A stretch of 7,473 bases of DNA, from positions 1 through 7,473 of the forward strand of contig DATKLE010000130.1 in the NCBI GenBank assembly GCA_035542575.1, read 5' to 3'. Source of the DNA: JAIQET01 sp035542575 (lineage in GTDB: Bacteria > Acidobacteriota > Terriglobia > Terriglobales > Acidobacteriaceae). Shown here piece by piece: positions 1-5,647 of this stretch. The stretch's first letter is position 1. Each line of letters opens with the position of its first letter. A model generated the notes under the pieces. That model was given only the letters and a program-made list of their open reading frames with translations. It made no database searches and was not told the DNA's origin. Made by a program: the position numbers and the translations under genes.

Positions 1-105
1 CTACACATCCGCAGCCAAAGCCAAGGAACATCCTGAACTCACGGCGCAACCCGCCTCTGTCCCCTGTTTGCAGCGATCACTGCCATGCCCGCCGTCGAAA
101 CATGT

Positions 106-1518
106 CTAATTCCCCTTCAACTCTGCCACGATCTTCTGAAACTCTGCCTCCGAATGCAACTTCTCCAGGTTCTGGTCTTTTTCCAGCGCCTCCGGGTTTC
201 TTAGGCCACGCCGGACCGCTTCCCGGATGTCCTGGATTGCCTGCTTCTTGTTACCCAGGGCGGCATGAGTCTCGGCCAGCAGCAGGGAGGGCCACGGCTC
301 GCTCGTGGTGATTTCCGCCATCAGCCGGAAGTAGTATTCCGCGTTGACAAAATGGTTCCGGGAAAACTCCCCCTGTCCCGCTTCAATCCCCTGCGCCCAC
401 AGCTCGTTGAAGGCGCGCAGCCGAATCAATCGCTGGTCCACACTCTTGGAGCGCTCAGCTTGGCGCTTGAGTAGAGCCATGCCCTCGGCAAAGTCCCGCC
501 GTCGTTCCTCGCGATCCTCAGCGCTGGCATCTGCCAGGTCTCGCAGCTTCGCGGAAAGATCGGCGGTGAGCGATTGCTGCTCGGCCATCGCGTCCGACTC
601 TGTCTTCAGTGCCCTCCTCAGCGCTCGCGATGTCTTGAGGGCTGCAAGTTCGGTTTCATACTCGTGAACGTCCTTGAGGCCGGTGAAATCGGAGGCCAGC
701 GACCGCAAGGCGCTGAGCTGACCGATCCAGTCTCCGCGCTGCTCAGCTTCGGCCGCTTCCCGCTGCATTCGAGCGAAGAAATCAGCGATGAAAACGGCAT
801 CCGGGGCCCGGACGCCGGCCTGCATGGCCTTCAGATGGATCCATGCGACCGCGTCTTCGATCATCGCTGCCGGGGCCCACTGGTGCTCACCGGGAAAAAC
901 CCGCACCCGGTAGGGCCAACCCTGGTCCTCCCGCTGGCGCCGGATGGCGATGACCTCCGGCCAGTTGAAGTCCTGGTCGCCAACCGCGAAGAAGTAGGGC
1001 AACGCATACTTTGGCGACGCCTCAGCGGTATTGGGATACCCGGCGCCATGGGCGATCACGCCGGCGATCCTGCACGGGGCACAGCGCAAGGCCACCGATC
1101 CCGCGATGCGTGCGCCACCTGAGAAGCCAGTAGTGTACGTCTGGCGCTCATCCAGCGAGAGCCGGGCATGCGTGTCCGCCCACATGGCATTAGCGCTCTT
1201 CGAAGATTCCTCGAGGGCAAAATTCCGCGAGTTGTTGGACCCGGCCACGATGTAGCCGTACTTCTCCGCGACGTCTTTGTATAGCTTGACTGGAACTTTG
1301 CCCCGCGCCGCGGGATCGAAGGCGTAGATGATCGGCCAGCGCTTGGCGGGAGTGTAGCCAGAAGGAAGATAGAGCGCGTAGTTCTGCGTGGGATCGGAGA
1401 GACAGGCTACGTTCTCGATGACTTGGCCGGTGGGCAGCGGAGGCAGCCCAATCTGAGCCTGCAAGGCCGTAACCCCGAGGCTAAGCACAACCAAAAGCGC
1501 AGGTCGTCTTGCAAACAA
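106..1518 (-). CDS. Secreted alpha/beta-hydrolase (dienelactone hydrolase/esterase-like) with C-terminal helical, TPR-like tail
   Basis: A 470-residue protein starting with an export signal (basic MFARR, hydrophobic core 7-19, likely cleavage after Ala21), so probably periplasmic or secreted. Residues 45-230 look like an alpha/beta-hydrolase fold. A nucleophile elbow GFSGG has Ser133, the acid is probably Asp181 or Asp183 (GDQDF), and the histidine is His212 (GEHQW), in the usual Ser-Asp-His order. Residues 240-370 are rich in Ala, Glu, Arg and Leu and probably helical or coiled coil. Residues 385-466 resemble tetratricopeptide-type helical pairs, with LAETHAALGNKKQAIQDIREAV the clearest repeat. 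The substrate cannot be read from the sequence. A peptidase, esterase or polyhydroxybutyrate-depolymerase-like role is possible. The TTG start is chosen because it yields the signal peptide, no in-frame ATG occurs before residue 112, and AGAGGA lies 9 bases upstream. A GATAAT -10-like box (1540-1545, minus strand) lies just upstream but lacks a good -35. The gene diverges from the padR unit. Confidence 0.85.
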   Translation of the reverse strand: MFARRPALLVVLSLGVTALQAQIGLPPLPTGQVIENVACLSDPTQNYALYLPSGYTPAKRWPIIYAFDPAARGKVPVKLYKDVAEKYGYIVAGSNNSRNFALEESSKSANAMWADTHARLSLDERQTYTTGFSGGARIAGSVALRCAPCRIAGVIAHGAGYPNTAEASPKYALPYFFAVGDQDFNWPEVIAIRRQREDQGWPYRVRVFPGEHQWAPAAMIEDAVAWIHLKAMQAGVRAPDAVFIADFFARMQREAAEAEQRGDWIGQLSALRSLASDFTGLKDVHEYETELAALKTSRALRRALKTESDAMAEQQSLTADLSAKLRDLADASAEDREERRRDFAEGMALLKRQAERSKSVDQRLIRLRAFNELWAQGIEAGQGEFSRNHFVNAEYYFRLMAEITTSEPWPSLLLAETHAALGNKKQAIQDIREAVRRGLRNPEALEKDQNLEKLHSEAEFQKIVAELKGN

Positions 1519-1527
1519 TGCCAGCGA

Positions 1528-1533
1528 TCCTCT
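1528..1533 (-). promoter_or_regulatory. Shine-Dalgarno supporting a TTG start for the leftward hydrolase
   Basis: The minus strand reads AGAGGA here, followed by 9 bases and then TTG at 1518-1516. Together with the signal peptide that begins at this codon, it supports a non-ATG start for the hydrolase. Confidence 0.5.
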
Positions 1534-1596
1534 GTCTTCATTATCTTAGACGCGTCACAAGCAAGTTCGACAGCCACGCATCCGCAAATGACTTTT

Positions 1597-1617
1597 TCCT
1601 ATTGCTTTCCCATAGGA
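1597..1617. promoter_or_regulatory. Distal palindromic operator candidate (PadR box 1)
   Basis: This is a 21-bp inverted repeat centred at 1607. The left arm TCCTATTG and right arm CCATAGGA surround CTTTC, with one mismatch between the 8-base arms. Its last 14 bases are identical to those of the element centred at 1640, while the flanking bases differ. It overlaps the -35 hexamer proposed for padR. PadR-family dimers bind inverted repeats in their own promoters, so this is inferred to be an autoregulatory site. That this PadR binds here is not shown. Confidence 0.6.
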
Positions 1618-1635
1618 CTTGTGCCATCTTACTAT
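1607..1635 (+). promoter_or_regulatory. Candidate promoter of the padR-permease unit
   Basis: A -35-like TTCCCA (1607-1612, 4 of 6 consensus) is separated by 17 bases from a -10-like TACTAT (1630-1635, 4 of 6). Transcription would start near 1642, giving a leader of about 17 bases. The -35 lies inside the distal palindrome and the -10 inside the proximal one, the arrangement expected for repression. Both hexamers are only moderate matches, so the placement is tentative. Confidence 0.4.
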
Positions 1636-1650
1636 GGCTTTCCCATAGGA
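1630..1650. promoter_or_regulatory. Proximal palindromic operator candidate (PadR box 2)
   Basis: This is a 21-bp inverted repeat centred at 1640. The arms TACTATGG and CCATAGGA surround CTTTC; the inner 6 bases of each arm pair perfectly and one outer base mismatches. It lies exactly 33 bp downstream of the distal copy, about three helical turns. Its right arm runs into the padR Shine-Dalgarno TAGGAG (1646-1651, 7 bases before the ATG). A bound repressor here would cover the proposed -10, the transcription start and the ribosome-binding-site DNA. Confidence 0.65.
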
Positions 1651-1658
1651 GCGGCAGC

Positions 1659-2000
1659 ATGACCGACAAAGCCGACGTCTGGCAGGGCACCCTGGCCCTG
1701 ATGGTGCTCAAGACGCTCGAAACCCTGGGCCCGCTGCACGGATACGGCATCGCCCGCCGCATCGAGCAGACCAGCGGCAAACTCTTGTCCGTCAATTATG
1801 GGACGCTCTATCCCGCCCTGCTCAAGCTGGAACAGGAAGGCTACATCGCCTCGGAGTGGGGTGTGTCCGACAACAACCGCAAAGCCAAGTACTACAAGCT
1901 GACCCGCGCCGGCCGCAGGCAACTCGAGAAAGAAGCACAGGATTGGCAACAGACCACCGCCATCCTGGCACGCTTCCTGGCGCCCTCGGAGGAGTCATGA
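1659..2000 (+). CDS. PadR-family transcriptional regulator (acidobacterial, ADOP-linked type)
   Basis: A 113-residue cytoplasmic DNA-binding protein. Nearly the whole length is a PadR winged helix. WQGTLALMVLKTL (8-20) and LHGYGIARRIEQ (26-37) form the first helices, and the recognition helix lies around VNYGTLYPALLKLEQEGYI (45-63). The wing falls around residues 65-83, with RKAKYYKLTRAGRRQL (74-89), and a C-terminal helix (90-108) probably serves for dimerisation. The length is typical for short PadR proteins (subfamily 1-like). The ATG at 1659 is chosen over the upstream in-frame start at 1509 because TAGGAG sits 7 bases before it, the family begins here, and the added 50 residues would run through the promoter and palindromes. 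It overlaps the permease gene by ATGA and very likely regulates that gene and itself. The inducer is unknown. Confidence 0.95.
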   Translation: MTDKADVWQGTLALMVLKTLETLGPLHGYGIARRIEQTSGKLLSVNYGTLYPALLKLEQEGYIASEWGVSDNNRKAKYYKLTRAGRRQLEKEAQDWQQTTAILARFLAPSEES

Positions 2001-4645
2001 AAAGCTTGCGAGCCTTCTTCTTGCGCCTGGGCGGCCTGTTTCACAAACAGCGTCGCGACCGCGAACTGGCCGAGGAACTGGAAAGTCATCTCCAGATGCA
2101 CGTGGATGACAATCTGCGCTCGGGCATGTCTCCCGAAGATGCGCGACGTCACGCCGTCATCCAACTCGGTGGCATCGAGTCCACCAAAGAAAGCTATCGC
2201 GACCGCCGCGGTCTTCCCTTCCTCGAAACCTTCTTCCAGGACCTGCGCTTCGGGGCCCGCATGTTGCGCCGCAACCCTGGCTTCACCGCCGTGGCCGTGG
2301 TCACTCTGGCATTGGGTATCGGCGCCAACTCTGCCATCTTCAGCGTGGTGAACGCCGTGCTCCTTAAGCCCTTACCCTATGAGAACGGCGAGCGCATGGT
2401 GGTGGTCAAGCAGGGTGCGCCGCGCGCCGGCTTCCCCGACGTGTCGTTCTCGGTGCCGGAGATTACCGACTACCGGGCGCAGAACCGTTCTTTCGATGCG
2501 CTGGTCGAGTACCACTCGATGGCGTTCATTCTGCTGGGACGCAAGGAACCGGAGCGCGTCCTGACCGGCGTGGTTTCCTGGAATTTCTTCGATGCCTTCG
2601 GGGTCAAGCCGCTGTTGGGCCGCCCTTTCCGCGCCGATGACGAAAAACCCGGCGCGCCCGCGGTCCTGTTGCTGACCTACGAATACTGGATCCGCAGCTT
2701 TGGCGGCGATCCCACTGTAGTCAACAAGACCTTCACCATGAACGACCGCCTGCACACGGTGATTGGCGTGTTGCCGCCCCTGCCGCAGTATCCCGACCAG
2801 AACGACGTGTACATGCCGACCACGGCGTGTCCGTTCCGCTCCGATCCCGAGATGGTCGCCAACCGCAGGGATCGCATGGTGAGCCTCTTCGGCCTGATGA
2901 AGCCCGGGGTGAGCACGCGTCAGGCGACCTCAGACCTGACGGGCATCATCCAGAATGCGCAGCATGAGTATCCGGATGTCTATCCGCCCACCTTCGATGT
3001 CGGCGCCTGGGCCCTGTCGTTGCGCGAGCAGCTTACGCAGAATGCGCGCGCGACCATGCTGGTACTGCTCGCGGCCGCAGGCTTCGTGCTGCTCATCGCC
3101 TGTGCCAACGTGACCAACCTGAATCTGGCGCGCATGGTCAAGCGTGAGCGTGAACTGGCGGTCCGCGTCGCCCTCGGGGCTGGACGCAACCGCCTGCTTC
3201 GCCAGTTGCTCACGGAGAGCTTGCTACTCGCCCTGGCCGGCGCGGCCCTGGGGCTGGTCTTTGCCCAGAATGGCTTGGGGCTGCTGGTAAGCTACGTCGC
3301 CCGCTTCACTCCCCGAGCGCGTGAAATCCACTTGGACGGCACAGTTCTTCTGTTCACGCTAGCGGTTGCAGTCGTGGTGAGCCTGGTGTCGGGCTCGTTT
3401 GCCGCGCTGGATAGCCGCGACCACAACATCGGCAACCTGAAAGAAGGCAGCGTTCAATCCACCATCGGCATCGGCCGTCGCCGCCTGCGCAGCGTCCTCA
3501 TCGTGTCGCAGGTTGCGGTGTCTTTCCTGTTGCTGATCGGCGCGGGACTGATGCTGCGCAGCTTCCTCAACCTCCAGCGGGTGGATCCTGGATTCGATCC
3601 CGAGAACGTGCTCACCATGCGCCTGAACCTGAACTTCACCAAGTACAACACTGCCGACAAGCGCCTCGCCTTCTACGAAGCATTGCTCGAGAAGGTTCAG
3701 GCCCAGCCCGGCGTCCTTTCAGTCGCGGGTGGGATGACATTCCCGCTGAGTGGATTGAACCCCTGGAGCAACGATTTCACTATCGAAGGCCGCGAATCGG
3801 CCTCGCTGCCCATTGCCGACTTCCGCGTCGTGACGCCCGGGTATTTCAAGACCTTGCACATCCCGCTTCTGGGAGGGCGCGATTTCACCCGCCAGGACCG
3901 GCCGAATACGCCGACTGTGGCTATCGTGAATCGCACCGCAGCACATCGCTTCTGGGGCACTGAGGATCCAGTGGGCAAGCGTATCTCGACCGACAAGGGC
4001 AAGACCTGGATCCAGATCGTGGGTGTGGTTGGTGACGTTAAGCAAGACGGTCTAGACAAGGACACACCCGATGAGATCTACATTCCCCTGGCCGACAGCC
4101 CAGTATCGGGATTGAGTTTGGTGGTTAAAACCTCAGTCGAGCCGCTGAGTATTGCCCGCCGGGTCATTCAGCAGATTTACGACATTGACCCCGACCAACC
4201 GGCGGCTCGCGTGGCATCCCTGGAGCAGGTGCGGGCCGATTCCGTTGCCGCCCCACGCCTTACGGCCAACCTGCTGGGCCTGTTCGCGCTGCTGGCGCTG
4301 GCCATCGCTGCCGCGGGAATCGGCGGAGTGATGGCCTTGTCCGTCAGCCAGCGCACCCACGAGATCGGGGTGCGCATGGCGATCGGGGCCTGGCCGCGAG
4401 AGATCCTTCGCATGGTACTCGGCCAGGGTGTGGCGCTGACCGTTGTTGGGTTAGCTCTCGGCCTGCTGGGAGCGATCGGCTTGACCCGCATGCTGCGTGG
4501 ACTTCTATTCGAGGTCACGCCGACCGATCCCTTGACGTTCGTCGGCGTCGCGGCTGTGCTGGCCATCGCCGCGCTCTCGGCCTGCTACGTGCCCGCGCGG
4601 CGCGCGGCCCGGGTGGATCCCAACGTGGCCTTGCGATGTGAGTGA
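1997..4645 (+). CDS. ADOP-family permease (MacB/FtsX-like, acidobacterial duplicated orphan permease)
   Basis: An 882-residue inner-membrane protein. Residues 10-75 are the cytoplasmic cap typical of ADOP proteins (RDRELAEELESHLQMHVDDN). Next come an entry segment FFQDLRFGARMLRRNPGFTAVA and TM1 (about 97-119), a periplasmic MacB-core-like domain (120-350), and a first FtsX block with TMs near 353-373, 407-425 and 449-470. A second half repeats the plan: TM near 498-520, periplasmic domain 525-750, TMs near 755-782, 810-832 and 846-865, ending PARRAARVDPNVALR. The short coupling motif occurs in both halves (ELAVRVALGAGRNRLLRQ; EIGVRMAIGAWPREILRM). In MacB-type systems this contacts an ATPase, but none is encoded nearby. 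The role is probably mechanotransmission or export of an unknown substrate. The ATG at 1997 overlaps the padR stop (ATGA) with GGAGG just upstream, indicating translational coupling. An in-frame start at 1856 lies within padR and is rejected. The gene appears intact. Confidence 0.95.
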   Translation: MKSLRAFFLRLGGLFHKQRRDRELAEELESHLQMHVDDNLRSGMSPEDARRHAVIQLGGIESTKESYRDRRGLPFLETFFQDLRFGARMLRRNPGFTAVAVVTLALGIGANSAIFSVVNAVLLKPLPYENGERMVVVKQGAPRAGFPDVSFSVPEITDYRAQNRSFDALVEYHSMAFILLGRKEPERVLTGVVSWNFFDAFGVKPLLGRPFRADDEKPGAPAVLLLTYEYWIRSFGGDPTVVNKTFTMNDRLHTVIGVLPPLPQYPDQNDVYMPTTACPFRSDPEMVANRRDRMVSLFGLMKPGVSTRQATSDLTGIIQNAQHEYPDVYPPTFDVGAWALSLREQLTQNARATMLVLLAAAGFVLLIACANVTNLNLARMVKRERELAVRVALGAGRNRLLRQLLTESLLLALAGAALGLVFAQNGLGLLVSYVARFTPRAREIHLDGTVLLFTLAVAVVVSLVSGSFAALDSRDHNIGNLKEGSVQSTIGIGRRRLRSVLIVSQVAVSFLLLIGAGLMLRSFLNLQRVDPGFDPENVLTMRLNLNFTKYNTADKRLAFYEALLEKVQAQPGVLSVAGGMTFPLSGLNPWSNDFTIEGRESASLPIADFRVVTPGYFKTLHIPLLGGRDFTRQDRPNTPTVAIVNRTAAHRFWGTEDPVGKRISTDKGKTWIQIVGVVGDVKQDGLDKDTPDEIYIPLADSPVSGLSLVVKTSVEPLSIARRVIQQIYDIDPDQPAARVASLEQVRADSVAAPRLTANLLGLFALLALAIAAAGIGGVMALSVSQRTHEIGVRMAIGAWPREILRMVLGQGVALTVVGLALGLLGAIGLTRMLRGLLFEVTPTDPLTFVGVAAVLAIAALSACYVPARRAARVDPNVALRCE

Positions 4646-4689
4646 CAAGCATGAACAGAGGACCTTGGAAACCGATCTCGCAGTTACTC

Positions 4690-4695
4690 AAGGAG
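4690..4695 (+). promoter_or_regulatory. Shine-Dalgarno deciding the start of the P460-family gene
   Basis: AAGGAG lies 6 bases before the ATG at 4702. The reading frame also offers a GTG at 4642 and an ATG at 4651, but neither has comparable pairing, and both would put about 20 polar or basic residues in front of the signal peptide. Confidence 0.7.
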
Positions 4696-4701
4696 AGACT
4701 G

Positions 4702-5286
4702 ATGAAGAATATCGCGTTGCTTATCTTGGCGGTGACTGCTATCGCAATGCTACTCGCTGCCGCTCCTACCTCGCCCCCTGCTCTGCCGCATTACACTGCC
4801 GACAATCAACTACTGCGTCCCGACGACTACCGTGACTGGGTCTTCTTGTCCTCGGGACTGGGCATGAGCTATAGCCCGGAAGCCGGCGACCACCAGATGT
4901 TCACCAATGTCTTCGTTCCGCAGTGGGCCTACCAGGAGTTTCTGAAATCCGGCAAGTGGCCGGAGAAGAGCATCTTCGTCGTCGAGGAACGCGGGTCGCA
5001 AACCAAAGGCTCCATCAACAAGGTAGGACATTTCCAGACTGACTTCATGGGCATGGGGGTCGAGGTCAAGGACAAGAGCCACTTTCCCGAGGGTTGGGCC
5101 TACTTCAATTTCGGCGAAGACACCAAGTCAGCTAAAGCCAATCCCAAGGAAGGCTGCTTTGCCTGCCATGACGCGCACGCCGCGGTTGAGCACAGCTTTG
5201 TGCAGTTCTACCCCACATTGAAGCCGGTGGCCAAGAAGTTTGGCACCTACAACGCGGAGCGGGAGAAGGTAGACGGAGCCAGGTAA
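4702..5286 (+). CDS. Cytochrome P460-family c-type haem protein
   Basis: A 194-residue exported protein. An N-terminal signal (MKNIALLILAVTAIAMLLAAA, hydrophobic 4-21) precedes a cytochrome P460-like domain spanning about 36-180. Visible features are DDYRDWVFLSSGLGMSY (41-57), TNVFVPQWAYQEFLKSGKWPEKSIFVVEE (68-96), HFPEGWAYFNF (127-137) and one haem-attachment site CFACH (Cys152, Cys155, His156, the last being the axial ligand). Family members bind haem c in a beta-sheet-rich fold. Classic P460s oxidise hydroxylamine and carry a lysine-haem crosslink, whereas cytochrome c'-beta relatives bind NO or other gases without it. The crosslinking lysine cannot be assigned by eye, so the reaction is open. 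The gene begins 56 bp after the permease stop with no clear promoter or terminator between, so co-transcription is plausible. A perfect hairpin (5295-5320) follows the stop. Confidence 0.88.
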   Translation: MKNIALLILAVTAIAMLLAAAPTSPPALPHYTADNQLLRPDDYRDWVFLSSGLGMSYSPEAGDHQMFTNVFVPQWAYQEFLKSGKWPEKSIFVVEERGSQTKGSINKVGHFQTDFMGMGVEVKDKSHFPEGWAYFNFGEDTKSAKANPKEGCFACHDAHAAVEHSFVQFYPTLKPVAKKFGTYNAEREKVDGAR

Positions 5287-5294
5287 GCTCGCGC

Positions 5295-5320
5295 AGGGAC
5301 AGCCGCCCCCGGCTGTCCCT
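5295..5320. repeat. Perfect 11-bp inverted repeat (hairpin) after the P460 gene
   Basis: AGGGACAGCCG and CGGCTGTCCCT flank the loop CCCC, starting 8 bases after the P460 stop codon. The stem is very stable, but no T-run follows on either strand, so it is not a standard intrinsic terminator. It may still limit read-through or protect the 3' end of the mRNA, or be a dispersed REP-like palindrome. Confidence 0.7.
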
Positions 5321-5340
5321 GACGGCTCCGCTTAAGAACT

Positions 5341-5457
5341 TGTCATTCCGACGCTGAGCGAAGCGAAGCAGGAGGAATCCCTACCGTGGGCAGTTTCGTT
5401 GGAGGTAGAGATGCTTCGACTCCGCGGGGCCTTCGCCCCGCTCCGCTCAGCATGACT
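5341..5457. repeat. Compound imperfect palindrome, likely a dispersed intergenic repeat (REP/MITE-like)
   Basis: Several nested inverted pairs fold this segment on itself: GTCAT (5342-5346) with ATGAC (5452-5456), GCTGAGCG (5353-5360) with CGCTCAGC (5444-5451), GAAGCA (5365-5370) with TGCTTC (5412-5417), and CTACC (5381-5385) with GGTAG (5404-5408). One flank carries an extra perfect hairpin, GCGGGGC (5424-5430) and GCCCCGC (5435-5441) around CTTC. No protein is encoded. The GTCATTCC...GCTGAGCGAAGCGAAG motif resembles repeats common between genes of Acidobacteriota and other soil bacteria; this is from memory, not a search. Confidence 0.65.
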
Positions 5458-5647
5458 GTGTGCGGGTTATTACGCGGTGCGCACTCTCCTTTGGCAAGGT
5501 CCGCCTAGTCGATAGCCACCCCGCTGTTTCCGTATCCTCCATTCCTTACTCTCCATCAGTTGTGCGCTACATCACTTCAGCCTGCCACCGATTTCCTGTA
5601 GCCTTTAGGGTCTTCTAATTCATCCGCTATCGGCGCAAGGTGCACTC
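5458..5647. other. Non-coding remainder of the 361-bp gap before the lysine dehydrogenase-like gene
   Basis: No plausible gene, RNA or clear repeat is visible here. Base composition is less GC-rich than in the flanking genes, as is usual for upstream regions. The only functional signals are a weak promoter candidate near 5614-5619 and an AAGG ribosome-binding motif at 5637-5640, 7 bases before the ATG. Confidence 0.5.
5592..5619 (+). promoter_or_regulatory. Weak promoter candidate for the lysine dehydrogenase-like gene
   Basis: TCTAAT (5614-5619) matches 5 of 6 bases of a -10 box, with a poor -35-like TTTCCT (5592-5597, 3 of 6) 16 bases upstream. Transcription would begin near 5626, leaving room for the AAGG motif before the start codon. 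The poor -35 keeps confidence low. Confidence 0.25.

Noticed and set aside
1..105. Short minus-strand frame starting ATG at 31 and running off the left edge (MFLGFGCGCV)
   Set aside because: Only ten codons are visible, with no properly spaced ribosome-binding site, so it cannot be told from chance.
574..1122. 182-codon plus-strand open frame opposite the hydrolase
   Set aside because: It lies entirely antisense to the hydrolase, whose signal peptide and catalytic motifs are convincing. The translation has no recognisable family features and reflects GC-rich third positions.
1597..1650. Reading the repeated GCTTTCCCATAGGA as a CRISPR-like or simple tandem repeat
   Set aside because: There are only two copies, each itself palindromic, with dissimilar flanks and promoter placement. 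An operator pair explains this better.
1509..1658. 50-residue N-terminal extension of the PadR frame
   Set aside because: It would be read through the promoter, both palindromes and the Shine-Dalgarno. PadR homologues begin at the WQGTLALMVL region just after the 1659 start.
1856..1996. Upstream extension of the permease frame into padR
   Set aside because: It overlaps the end of padR in another frame, whereas the ATG at 1997 has GGAGG and gives the standard ADOP N-terminus.
4642..4701. Earlier GTG/ATG starts for the P460 gene
   Set aside because: They would place 17-20 polar or basic residues before a normal signal peptide and lack the AAGGAG found before 4702.
5341..5457. Possible structured RNA or riboswitch ahead of the lysine dehydrogenase-like gene
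   Set aside because: The element is about 190 bases from the gene, with the likely promoter downstream of it, and its nested symmetry fits a DNA repeat. I saw no lysine-riboswitch-like conserved core.
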